Assembly (NCBI GenBank): GCA_943913835.1
Contig: CALTZU010000049.1
Span: 1-21,309, forward strand
Length of the DNA: 21,309 nucleotides
Direction: 5' to 3'
From: an uncultured Rheinheimera sp.
Lineage (GTDB): Bacteria > Pseudomonadota > Gammaproteobacteria > Enterobacterales > Alteromonadaceae
The notes under the pieces are model-generated. The model saw only the letters and a program-made list of their open reading frames with translations. It was not told where the DNA came from and did no database searches. Of this stretch, positions 14,205 to 21,309 are shown piece by piece. The position numbers and the translations under genes were made by a program. Position 1 is the first letter of the stretch, and each line of letters begins with the position of its first letter.

Positions 14205-15014
14205 ATGAAGATTTGGCGCAACATACTGGCAGTGGCTTTGATGTCCTTTCTGCCATTGACACAAAGCACTGCACAACCCCTATCAAGCGAAGGGCAATTA
14301 ACACTGTCATACAGTGATGGTAGAACATCAACACAGGGTGTTGAACAGGTCAATCAGGTGCTGAAGTCTATTGGGGTCAGAGTCAGTACTGTGGCTATAC
14401 CGGAACAGGCTAAACCTGTAATAGCGAAGGCAAAACAGCGCGCACTGACCAAGGAAGAAAGTGAACAGCTGATTGGATATTTTGTATTGCACAGAGGTGA
14501 TCTGCTTGAACAGATCAAACTGGCGGGCCGTGAAGCTGCGGCTCCAAGGGGTGGTTTTTTATCTACTTCAGAAAAGGGTGTAGCTCCCTACCCCAAAGTA
14601 TATGACATGAAAGCCATGACACCGGAACTGGTGCATTACCTGCAAAAAAAGTTTGGCAAATTACATGTCAACAGTGCAGAAAATGGTGTTGGAATTGATG
14701 AAGTGATGACGATAGTTTCAGGTGGTGCCTGGACCTGGTTTTTTGTTTTACCTGATAACACCACCGCAAAGCTGACCTTAGGTTATGTGCCTGCAGATGG
14801 CGAAGCATGGCGTATTAGCTATCCAGGTCTGGTGCCACATGGCGGTTTCTTCGATGCGCCTTATGGCTTAGTTGTCGCTTATGCTCATGGGCCGGAACAT
14901 TTTGTAATGCGTTATGAGGAACCTGCTGTGCAAGGAGCAGAAACACTGGGTAACAATCCGTGGATTAATTTTACCAGCGAGAAACCCGGATTATTAACTC
15001 AGGTAAAAAAATAA
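14205..15014 (+). CDS. secreted protein of unknown function
   Basis: The ATG at 14205 (269 residues) is preferred. AGGAG lies at 14192-14196, and it starts a clear signal peptide (MKIWRNILAVALMSFLPLTQSTA, cleavage near residue 24). An upstream in-frame ATG at 14139 would bury the leader. The mature protein has an N-terminal segment with TLSYSDGRTSTQGVEQVNQVLKSIG character, a helical middle (AKQRALTKEESEQLIGYFVLHRGDLLEQI) and a C-terminal half rich in Gly, Trp and Tyr (GGAWTWFFVLPDN, PGLVPHGGFFDAPYG, AYAHGPEHFVMRYEEP) that looks like a beta-rich binding or catalytic domain. It has no cysteines in the mature part. I do not recognise the family. It probably sits in the periplasm or is released; a GC-rich hairpin (15030-15048) follows. 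Confidence 0.75.
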   Translation: MKIWRNILAVALMSFLPLTQSTAQPLSSEGQLTLSYSDGRTSTQGVEQVNQVLKSIGVRVSTVAIPEQAKPVIAKAKQRALTKEESEQLIGYFVLHRGDLLEQIKLAGREAAAPRGGFLSTSEKGVAPYPKVYDMKAMTPELVHYLQKKFGKLHVNSAENGVGIDEVMTIVSGGAWTWFFVLPDNTTAKLTLGYVPADGEAWRISYPGLVPHGGFFDAPYGLVVAYAHGPEHFVMRYEEPAVQGAETLGNNPWINFTSEKPGLLTQVKK

Positions 15015-15029
15015 CGCTGAAACTCATAG

Positions 15030-15048
15030 GCCCGGTCGCAACGCCGGG
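15030..15048 (+). terminator. weak GC hairpin between the secreted-protein and DUF1349 genes
   Basis: GCCCGG (15030-15035) pairs with CCGGGT (15043-15048) around a seven-base loop, with no good U-tract. It could be a weak terminator or a processing stem, 15 bases after the upstream stop and 25 before the next ATG. Confidence 0.35.
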
Positions 15049-15072
15049 TCTTCATCGGGCAAAGGAGAGTCA

Positions 15073-15636
15073 ATGAAGACAAAGTGTCAATGGTTTAACC
15101 CGCCTCAGGCTTATTCAGACAGCTCAGGTTTGCGATTTACCACCAGCGCCAACACTGACTTCTGGCAGCATACGCACTATCACTTCTACCGTGACAACGG
15201 CCATTTTTATTACTGGCACAGCAAAGCAGTCAAGCTATCTCTGCAAGTTGAAGTTCAGGTGAATGCCAATAGCAAGTTTGATCAGGCAGGAATAATGCTG
15301 AGAAAAGATGCACATAACTGGCTAAAAATTTCCGCTGAGTGGTTGTCAGTTGAAGAAGCAGCTTTAGGTTCAGTCAATACTCTGGCAGGCAAATCAGATT
15401 GGGCCAGCCAAAGTATAAAGCCGGCAAAAAGCTGGATCCTCAGAGTAGACATTTCACAGCAGGATGCCATCATCTCAGTGCAATCAGGGCAACATTGGCA
15501 GCAGTTACGAGTGCTGGATATCAGTCATATCAGAAAAGCCGATTGGATTTGCCTGGGTCTTTACGGCTGCAGTCCCGACGGGCCGGGTTGCGAAGTGATT
15601 TTTCAGCATATTGAATTTCATGAGTCAGTGTTATAA
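15073..15636 (+). CDS. DUF1349 domain protein (concanavalin-like fold)
   Basis: This 187-residue cytoplasmic protein is a single DUF1349 domain, a concanavalin A-like beta sandwich related to carbohydrate-binding and laminin-G-like modules. The pattern fits: WFNPPQAYSDSSGLRFTTSANTDFWQHTHYHFYRDNGHFYYW near the N terminus, then FDQAGIMLRKDAHNWLKISAEW and LGLYGCSPDGPGCEVIFQHIEF near the C terminus. No enzyme activity is established for bacterial members that I know of; sugar binding is a reasonable guess from the fold. AGGAG about six bases before the ATG supports the start. It converges on the acetyltransferase gene with only 38 bases between stops. Confidence 0.8.
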   Translation: MKTKCQWFNPPQAYSDSSGLRFTTSANTDFWQHTHYHFYRDNGHFYYWHSKAVKLSLQVEVQVNANSKFDQAGIMLRKDAHNWLKISAEWLSVEEAALGSVNTLAGKSDWASQSIKPAKSWILRVDISQQDAIISVQSGQHWQQLRVLDISHIRKADWICLGLYGCSPDGPGCEVIFQHIEFHESVL

Positions 15637-15674
15637 AGATCACCACTGCTGCAATCTCATAGCCCCTTCACGGC

Positions 15675-16178
15675 TTAGTTTTTCAAAGAGCACATCATAT
15701 AACAGGCTATTTCCGGTAAATACGTATCGAGGGTAGCCTGTTGTTCGGCGCTGACAGGTGTCACTTTGGCGAAACCTTGTTTAGCCCAATAGCCTTCAGC
15801 GCCCTGAACTGCCACCAAAGCTAAAGCTCCTAACCCCAATTTCTTCGCTTCATTAGTCGCGTGGGCCAATAACGCAGGAGCTAACGACTGTCCCCGGAAA
15901 TCTCTGGAAATAGCCATATCATGCAAGTACAGACAATCTGGATTTTGATACAGAGGAAAAGCTGCAGCCAAAGGCGTAATACGACCAAGCATCGAAGGAT
16001 AGGCCAGTAGATAACCCGCCAGTTGATCATCAACAAAATAACCCCAGCAGGTCTGAAAAAACTCAGAAACTCTATGAGTCATCACAGTAGCTGATTCAAC
16101 CAGCTCTTCGCTGTAGCAGTTTTGCTGCACCAGCATAAGCTGCGGGACATCAGTAACGGATAAAGTAGATACAGACAT
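15675..16178 (-). CDS. GNAT family N-acetyltransferase
   Basis: This 167-residue GNAT enzyme transfers an acetyl group from acetyl-CoA to an unidentified amine. The core is visible: the beta-4 strand LYLHDMAISRDFRGQSLAPALLAHATNEAKKLG at about residues 83-115 contains the acetyl-CoA pyrophosphate loop (R-D-F-R-G-Q-S-L-A). The later GAEGYWAKQGFAKV segment is the usual beta-6/beta-7 signature. It has no signal peptide. The ribosome site before the ATG is weak. The gene lies after the terminator of the upstream small secreted-protein gene, so it is probably transcribed on its own. The substrate cannot be inferred from context. Confidence 0.85.
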   Translation of the reverse strand: MSVSTLSVTDVPQLMLVQQNCYSEELVESATVMTHRVSEFFQTCWGYFVDDQLAGYLLAYPSMLGRITPLAAAFPLYQNPDCLYLHDMAISRDFRGQSLAPALLAHATNEAKKLGLGALALVAVQGAEGYWAKQGFAKVTPVSAEQQATLDTYLPEIACYMMCSLKN

Positions 16179-16227
16179 AACAAATACCGGTAGAAATAAG
16201 CGGCAGAGCTTAGATTAATAACAAAAA

Positions 16228-16253
16228 CCACCTGCTCAGGTTGAGACAAGTGG
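16228..16253 (-). terminator. intrinsic terminator of the 134-aa secreted-protein gene
   Basis: On the minus strand CCACTTG and CTCA pair with TGAG and CAGGTGG (one bulged T, one wobble pair) around a three-base loop, and TTTTTGTT follows. This is a standard intrinsic terminator 44 bases after the stop at 16297. An outer inverted repeat GCTTAGATT (16208-16216) / AATCTAAGC (16270-16278) encloses it. Confidence 0.75.
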
Positions 16254-16296
16254 CCTTGATAACACGCTGAATCTAAGCGCTATTTGTTCAGATTTT

Positions 16297-16701
16297 TTAG
16301 TTCAGGCTTTTTAACAGCGTTTGATCTAAACCATCTGCAGATAAGATCTTCACAATGGCTTTGCAGTGATCCAGAGTAAAGTCACCTTCGGCAATTTGTA
16401 GATTTAACGCTTCGCGGCGTTTCTGTACCACATCAGACAAAGTTTTGTTATCTGCATCAGCACCTTTCAATTTTTGCTCTAACTTAACCAGCCAGGGATA
16501 GAGCTGCTTTTCCGCATCGTAAGCCTGTTGGCGAATTTCCGGATGATAATCTTCACAGGCATTTAAATTTAACAGATAAAAATTCAGATAACCTGCTACG
16601 GTCAGATACTGGTAGTCCACTGTTTCAGCTTTCACGGCAGTAGACAATGTTGCTGAACTTAAGCATAAGGCGGCAAACAGACTGTAACCTAACTTCTTCA
16701 T
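16297..16701 (-). CDS. small secreted protein of unknown function
   Basis: This 134-residue protein has a clean signal peptide (MKKLGYSLFAALCLSSATLSTAVKA, cleavage after residue 25). The mature 109 residues are helix-rich: an aromatic start (YQYLTVAGYLNFYLLNLNACEDY), then a charged helical stretch (QLYPWLVKLEQKLKGADADNKTLSDVVQKRREALNLQ), then CKAIVKILSADGLDQTLLKSL. Two mature cysteines, in NACEDY and DHCKAIV, could form a disulfide. A GGGGAG ribosome site lies six bases before the ATG. I do not recognise a family. It is a single-gene unit with its own terminator. Confidence 0.75.
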   Translation of the reverse strand: MKKLGYSLFAALCLSSATLSTAVKAETVDYQYLTVAGYLNFYLLNLNACEDYHPEIRQQAYDAEKQLYPWLVKLEQKLKGADADNKTLSDVVQKRREALNLQIAEGDFTLDHCKAIVKILSADGLDQTLLKSLN

Positions 16702-16840
16702 CTAAGACTCCCCAAAAAAATCGTAAATTCGATAATCAATCTACAGAGAATAACTAGTCTTTTCAACATAGCTGTTTATTTATACTGGAATAATAAGTTG
16801 TAATTCAGCTACAGTCAGACAAACTTATCATTTTTAGCAT

Positions 16841-18043
16841 TTAGTCAAGGCTGAAAGTATCAGCAGGCACCCGTACCCAGCCTTCCATTAAAATCCGGGC
16901 ACTGCGACTCATGATGGCTTTGGTAACTTTCCATTCACCAGAGACCAGAGCAGCCTCAGCACCAACCCTTAAAGTACCCGACGGATGACCAAAACGCACG
17001 GCTTTGCGTTTAACACCACCAGCGGCCAGATTAACTAAAGTGCCTGGAATAGCCGCAGCAGTACCAATGGCCACAGCAGCTGTGCCCATCATGGCGTGAT
17101 GTAATTTACCCATAGATAAAGCGCGCACCACCAAATCAATATCGCCTGTAGTCACAGCCTTACCGCTGGACGAGATATAGTCCGTCGCTGGCGCGACAAA
17201 AGCAATCTTTGGCGTATGCTGACGGGTTTTAGCTTCGTCTATATGGCTTATTAAACCCATTTTGACCGCACCATAAGCGCGGATAGTTTCAAACATAGCC
17301 AAAGCTTTGGAGTCATTATTAATAGCGTCCTGCAGCTCTGTGCCTGTGTAACCGATATCTGCGGCATTGACGAAAATAGTAGGAATACCTGCATTAATCA
17401 GTGTGGCTTTAAAAGTGCCGACACCAGGCACGACCAAATCATCCACTAAGTTGCCAGTTGGAAACATCGATCCACCACCCTCGCCGTCTTCATCAGCGGC
17501 CGGGTCGATAAACTCCAGCTGCACTTCAGCGGCAGGGAAAGTCACCCCATCCAGTTCAAAGTCACCACTTTCCTGTACTTCGCCATTGATCATTGGCACA
17601 TGAGCAATAATGGTTTTGCCAATATTGGCCTGCCAAATCCGCACTGTAGCTTTGCCGTTTTGTGGAATACGGCAGGCATCGACTAAACCTGCGCTGATAG
17701 CAAAAGAGCCGACCGCTGCAGATAAGTTGCCGCAGTTACCGCTCCAATCAACAAAAGCTTTATCGATAGAGACCTGGCCAAACAGATAATCCACATCATG
17801 ATCGGCTTTGCTGCTTTTGGCTAAAATCACAGTTTTGCTGGTACTGGAGGTCGCACCGCCCATACCGTCAATTTGCTTGCCATACGGATCCGGGCTGCCA
17901 ATCACACGCAGCAGCAGCGCATCACGCGCTGCTCCAGGAGTTTGTGCTGCCTCTGGTAAATCCTGCAAACGGAAAAACACACCTTTGCTGGTACCACCAC
18001 GGATATAAGTGGCCGGAATTTTTAGCTGAGGTAAATAGGTCAT
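16841..18043 (-). CDS. prpF: 2-methylaconitate cis-trans isomerase PrpF
   Basis: This 400-residue PrpF-family isomerase works with AcnD in the methylcitrate cycle. AcnD produces an aconitate isomer that PrpF converts to the form used downstream, so the AcnD/PrpF pair replaces PrpD. The N-terminal signature YIRGGTSKGVFFRLQDLP (residues 13-30) and DPYGKQIDGMGGATSSTSKTVIL are typical, as is SGNCGNLSAAVGSFAI with its active-site-region cysteine. GAGGAG at 18051-18056 overlaps the acnD stop and sits seven bases before the ATG, so translation is coupled. It is the last gene of the operon, and only a weak inverted repeat (16793-16828) follows. Confidence 0.95.
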   Translation of the reverse strand: MTYLPQLKIPATYIRGGTSKGVFFRLQDLPEAAQTPGAARDALLLRVIGSPDPYGKQIDGMGGATSSTSKTVILAKSSKADHDVDYLFGQVSIDKAFVDWSGNCGNLSAAVGSFAISAGLVDACRIPQNGKATVRIWQANIGKTIIAHVPMINGEVQESGDFELDGVTFPAAEVQLEFIDPAADEDGEGGGSMFPTGNLVDDLVVPGVGTFKATLINAGIPTIFVNAADIGYTGTELQDAINNDSKALAMFETIRAYGAVKMGLISHIDEAKTRQHTPKIAFVAPATDYISSSGKAVTTGDIDLVVRALSMGKLHHAMMGTAAVAIGTAAAIPGTLVNLAAGGVKRKAVRFGHPSGTLRVGAEAALVSGEWKVTKAIMSRSARILMEGWVRVPADTFSLD

Positions 18044-18054
18044 TTTGCTGCTCC

Positions 18055-20643
18055 TCAGACTTTGGCTTCAAGGAAGTCTTTGGCAAAACGCTGCAAGACG
18101 CCACCCGCTTCATAAATCGACACTTCTTCGGCTGTATCCAAACGACAGGTGACGGGCACTTGCAGCACCTCACCGTTTTTACGGGTGATGACTAAAGTTA
18201 AGGTAGTGCGGGGGGTACGATCGCCTGTCACATCATAACTTTCTGTGCCATCCAAAGCTAAGGTTTTACGGTTGGTGCCAGCTTTAAACTCCAGAGGTAA
18301 TACACCCATCCCCACTAAGTTAGTGCGGTGAATACGCTCGAACCCTTCGGCCACTATGGCTTCAACGCCTGCTAAACGCACACCTTTGGCGGCCCAGTCA
18401 CGGGATGAACCCTGGCCATAATCAGCACCAGCAATAATAATTAACGGCTGCTTACGTTCCATGTAAGTTTCAATGGCTTCCCACATCCGCGTCACTTTGC
18501 CATCTGGCTCAATCCGGGTTAACGAGCCTTGTTTGATTTTGCCGTCTACCACTGCCATTTCGTTAATGAGTTTGGGGTTAGCAAAAGTCGCGCGCTGCGC
18601 TGTTAAATGGTCGCCGCGGTGGGTGGCGTACGAGTTAAAATCTTCTTCCGGCAGCCCCATTTTATGCAGGTACTCACCGGCAGCGCTGTCCATCATTATG
18701 GCGTTGGATGGTGATAAATGGTCAGTGGTGATGTTATCGCCCAGTACCGCCAGTGCACGCATACCTTTCATAGTGCGCTCACCTGCCAGCGCGCCTTCCC
18801 AATAAGGTGGGCGGCGGATATAGGTACTTTGCGCACGCCAGTCATACAGCGGGCTGATTTTTTCGCCGTAATCGACCGACAGAGCAAACATAGGCTCATA
18901 AACCTTACGGAACTGTTCAGGTTTGACGCTGCTTGCAACCACGGCATCAATTTCAGCGTCGCTTGGCCAGATGTCTTTTAAGCGGATTTCGTTGCCGTTG
19001 TTATCCAGCCCCAGCACATCTTTTTCGATATCAAAGCGGATAGTTCCGGCTATGGCGTAAGCCACTACCAAAGCTGGTGAAGCTAAAAACGCCTGTTTGG
19101 CATAAGGGTGAATTCGACCATCAAAGTTACGATTACCGGATAACACAGCTGTGGCGTATAAATCACGCTCTATCAGCTCTTGTTGGATCACTGGATCTAA
19201 AGCGCCACTCATACCGTTACAGGTGGTACAGGCAAAAGCTACAATACCAAAACCCAAGCTTTCTAAATCCCCCAGTAAATTGGCTTCTTTTAAATACAGC
19301 TCCACCGTTTTAGAGCCGGGTGCTAAGGAGCTTTTTACCCACGGCTTACGGCTTAAACCTTTGGCCTTGGCGTTGCGCGCCAATAAACCTGCAGCTATCA
19401 CGTTACGTGGGTTACTGGTGTTGGTACAGCTGGTAATAGCGGCAATAATCACAGCGCCATCCGGCATTAAGCCCGGCTCGTTTTCCACCACACCACTGAT
19501 GCCTTTGACGGCTAAATCACTGGTCGACACCCGGGCATGCGGATTGGAAGGACCGGCAATAGTGCGGCCGACACTGGATAAATCAAAACGAATAACCCGC
19601 TCGTATTCGGCCGTTTTTAAACTGTCGGACCATAAACCTGCAGTTTTAGCGTAGGTTTCTACCAGCTTGACCTGCGCTGGCTCGCGGCCTGTCAGGGTTA
19701 AATAGTCCAGCGTTTGCTGGTCAATAGAGAACATAGCGGCTGTAGCGCCATATTCTGGCGTCATATTAGATATAGTGGCGCGGTCGCCTAAACTCAGGCT
19801 GCTGGCACCTTCACCAAAAAACTCCAGATAAGCAGAAACGACTTTTTCTTTGCGTAAAAACTCAGTAAGCGCCAGCACTATATCTGTGGCCATAATGCCT
19901 GGCTGTGCTTTGCCCGTCAGCTCTACGCCAATAATATCCGGCAGACGCATCCAGGAGGCACGGCCTAACATCACACTTTCTGCTTCTAAACCACCTACCC
20001 CAATCGCAATCACACCCAGCGCATCGACATGAGGCGTATGGCTGTCGGTGCCAACTAAGGTATCAGGGAAAGCCACACCATCTATAGCGTGAATAACTGG
20101 CGACATCCGCTCTAAATTGATCTGGTGCATGATGCCGTTGCCAGGTGGAATGACATCGACATTTTTAAAGGCTTTTTTGGTCCAGTTGATAAAGTGGAAT
20201 CTATCGTCGTTGCGTCTGTCTTCAATAGCGCGATTTTTCTCAAAAGCATCTTTTTCAAAACCTGCATGCTCTACAGCCAAAGAGTGATCAACAATTAGCT
20301 GAGTAGGCACCACAGGGTTTACTTTGGCTGGATCGCCGCCTTGCAGCGCTATCGCATCACGCAGGCCTGCTAAATCCACTAAAGCGGTTTGACCTAAAAT
20401 ATCGTGACAGACCACCCGGGCCGGAAACCAGGGAAAATCCAAGTCCTGCTTGCGGTAAATCAGTTGTTTTAACGCATCGGTCAGCAAAGCCGGATCGCAG
20501 CGGCGTACTAAGTTTTCGGCATGTACACGGCTGGTGTAAGGCAGTTTGGCATAGGAGCCTGGTTCAATATCGTTGCAAGCCGCTGCTGCATCAAAATAAT
20601 CCAGATTGGTGCCCGGTAAGTTTTTACGGTAATTAGAATTCAT
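18055..20643 (-). CDS. acnD: Fe/S-dependent 2-methylisocitrate dehydratase AcnD
   Basis: This 862-residue aconitase-family dehydratase acts on 2-methylcitrate in propionyl-CoA catabolism. The three 4Fe-4S ligands are visible as C406 (ITSCTNTSNPRN) and C472/C475 (FACTTCNGMSG). The other aconitase blocks are present: RVVCHDILGQTALVDLAGLRD, LVGTDSHTPHVDALGVIAIGVGG and the C-terminal swivel domain with GADYGQGSSRDWAAKG. Length and order match AcnD rather than shorter aconitases, and prpF directly downstream settles the assignment. The ATG at 20643 has an AGGCG ribosome site seven bases upstream. A hairpin and an ERIC-like element separate it from prpC, so expression relative to prpC may be uneven. 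Confidence 0.96.
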   Translation of the reverse strand: MNSNYRKNLPGTNLDYFDAAAACNDIEPGSYAKLPYTSRVHAENLVRRCDPALLTDALKQLIYRKQDLDFPWFPARVVCHDILGQTALVDLAGLRDAIALQGGDPAKVNPVVPTQLIVDHSLAVEHAGFEKDAFEKNRAIEDRRNDDRFHFINWTKKAFKNVDVIPPGNGIMHQINLERMSPVIHAIDGVAFPDTLVGTDSHTPHVDALGVIAIGVGGLEAESVMLGRASWMRLPDIIGVELTGKAQPGIMATDIVLALTEFLRKEKVVSAYLEFFGEGASSLSLGDRATISNMTPEYGATAAMFSIDQQTLDYLTLTGREPAQVKLVETYAKTAGLWSDSLKTAEYERVIRFDLSSVGRTIAGPSNPHARVSTSDLAVKGISGVVENEPGLMPDGAVIIAAITSCTNTSNPRNVIAAGLLARNAKAKGLSRKPWVKSSLAPGSKTVELYLKEANLLGDLESLGFGIVAFACTTCNGMSGALDPVIQQELIERDLYATAVLSGNRNFDGRIHPYAKQAFLASPALVVAYAIAGTIRFDIEKDVLGLDNNGNEIRLKDIWPSDAEIDAVVASSVKPEQFRKVYEPMFALSVDYGEKISPLYDWRAQSTYIRRPPYWEGALAGERTMKGMRALAVLGDNITTDHLSPSNAIMMDSAAGEYLHKMGLPEEDFNSYATHRGDHLTAQRATFANPKLINEMAVVDGKIKQGSLTRIEPDGKVTRMWEAIETYMERKQPLIIIAGADYGQGSSRDWAAKGVRLAGVEAIVAEGFERIHRTNLVGMGVLPLEFKAGTNRKTLALDGTESYDVTGDRTPRTTLTLVITRKNGEVLQVPVTCRLDTAEEVSIYEAGGVLQRFAKDFLEAKV

Positions 20644-20679
20644 GGCAATTCGCCTGTCAGTAGTAAGTTCAGATCCAAC

Positions 20680-20700
20680 AAAAGCCCACTAAGGGCTTTT
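20680..20700 (-). terminator. hairpin between prpC and acnD (possible attenuator)
   Basis: AAAAGCCC (20680-20687) and GGGCTTTT (20693-20700) form a perfect eight-base stem with a five-base loop. On the minus strand it ends in TTTT and then G, a weak intrinsic terminator 37 bases before the acnD ATG. Since acnD must still be expressed, partial termination or mRNA processing is more likely than a full stop. Confidence 0.55.
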
Positions 20701-20822
20701 TACCTGTCGTACTTGAAGCCGCAGCTTTGTTGGTTTGCTCGCTCACCCCAATCACATAGGACTACTATGCTCATGGGGATTCGACGCTAACCGCCTCGCT
20801 GCAACTCCAATTACTTAAGGTA
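20701..20822. repeat. ERIC-like (IRU) intergenic palindromic element
   Basis: This 122-base imperfect palindrome fills most of the prpC-acnD gap. The outer 25-base arms are complementary at about 18 positions (left TACCTGTCG...GCAGC, right GCTGCAACT...AAGGTA). The centre carries CGCTCACCCCAATCAC and ATGCTCATGGGGATTC, close to the two conserved central blocks of enterobacterial ERIC sequences. CCCCA and CATAG pair with CTATG and TGGGG around GACTA. Length matches the roughly 127-base ERIC unit. Such elements are non-coding, probably non-autonomous mobile repeats, and form strong RNA hairpins when transcribed. Confidence 0.75.
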
Positions 20823-20841
20823 TAGATAAATGTGTTTTTGC

Positions 20842-21309
20842 TTAACGGCGTGATAGTGGCGTTACGCTACGTGGTTCCACACCCGTATATTCAGCACTTG
20901 GGCGAATAATCCTGTTGTCTGCACGTTGTTCCATTACATGAGCAGCCCAGCCTGTTAAACGTGAACAAACAAAAATAGGCGTAAACAGCTTGGTTGGAAT
21001 GCCCATATAGTTGTAAGCCGAAGCATGGAAGAAATCTGCGTTACAGAACAGTTTTTTCTCGCGCCACATCACCGCCTCACAGCGCACAGAAATGTCATAC
21101 AAAGAGGTGTCGCCGTTGGCTTTACCCAGCTTTTCTGACCACTCTTTGATCACCGCATTACGAGGGTCGGACTCGGCATAAATAGCATGGCCAAAGCCCA
21201 TAATTTTTTCTTTGCGCTCCAGCATGCCCATTAACTTGGTTTCGGCATCATCCGGATTATCCATCTTCTCAATCAGTTCCATCGCCGCTTCGTTAGCACC
21301 ACCATGCAG
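20842..21309 (-). CDS. prpC: 2-methylcitrate synthase PrpC, 5' part outside the window
   Basis: The C-terminal 155 residues of a citrate-synthase family protein run off the right edge. The frame begins LHGGANEAAMELIEKM, continuous with the edge, so the start lies beyond 21309. The catalytic histidine region KIMGFGHAIYAESDPRN and the catalytic aspartate region FCNADFFHASAYNYMGIP are present, as is the C-terminal PSAEYTGVEPRSVTPLSRR block. PrpC condenses propionyl-CoA with oxaloacetate to 2-methylcitrate. The short-loop sequence and the acnD-prpF genes downstream make PrpC far more likely than the housekeeping citrate synthase GltA. The remaining cycle gene prpB would be expected upstream, outside the window. 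Confidence 0.92.
   Translation of the reverse strand: MHGGANEAAMELIEKMDNPDDAETKLMGMLERKEKIMGFGHAIYAESDPRNAVIKEWSEKLGKANGDTSLYDISVRCEAVMWREKKLFCNADFFHASAYNYMGIPTKLFTPIFVCSRLTGWAAHVMEQRADNRIIRPSAEYTGVEPRSVTPLSRR

Noticed and set aside
16793..16828. Inverted repeat after prpF as a terminator
   Set aside because: Seven AT-rich base pairs around a 22-base loop are too weak to call.
19151..19654. 167-codon plus-strand frame, and others across 17367-20032
   Set aside because: Antisense shadows of prpF and acnD, whose codon structure and motifs are certain.

Overview
The window looks like chromosome of a gammaproteobacterium of the Rheinheimera / Alteromonadales-Chromatiales type. This rests on the moderate GC content and on the gene set: a methylcitrate operon of the AcnD/PrpF kind, an SOS-controlled yebG, a Vibrio/Shewanella-like short dGTPase, a bifunctional KatG and an ERIC-like intergenic palindrome. 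Genus is inference, because there is no rRNA or other marker. I see no phage, transposase, CRISPR array or tRNA.

Layout, left to right. (1) 1-1950: the end of a secreted-type alpha/beta esterase converges on a two-domain periplasmic thioredoxin-like protein. (2) 2317-5500: a tight three-gene operon holds a DUF1080 (3-keto-glycoside hydrolase/lyase) protein, a GMC flavoprotein with an Fe-S cysteine motif, and a Tat-exported lipoprotein of the gluconate-2-dehydrogenase subunit 3 family. Genes overlap by one base, and a LacI-type operator lies upstream. I read it as a periplasmic route that oxidises glycosides at C3 and then cleaves them. (3) 5684-6698 (minus): DUF4256 and a small secreted protein, one base apart. 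(4) 6988-9186 (minus): katG with a strong terminator. (5) 9697-9846 (minus): an unrecognised 49-aa gene with its own terminator and a promoter region packed with inverted repeats. (6) 10205-10567 (minus): yebG with a near-consensus LexA box, divergent from (7) 10738-14025: dGTPase, patatin-like hydrolase and LysR regulator on the plus strand. (8) 14205-15636: an unrecognised secreted protein and a DUF1349 protein. (9) 15675-16701 (minus): a GNAT acetyltransferase and a small secreted protein. (10) 16841-21309 (minus): prpF, acnD and the 3' part of prpC, for propionyl-CoA catabolism, with an ERIC-like element and a hairpin between prpC and acnD.

Most of the window is ordinary metabolism and stress defence. 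The parts most worth a second look are the 3-keto-glycoside operon (no cytochrome partner in view), the 49-aa gene with its unusual control region, the dGTPase of a family that includes anti-phage members, the ERIC insertion inside the prp operon, and two secreted proteins without a recognised family.
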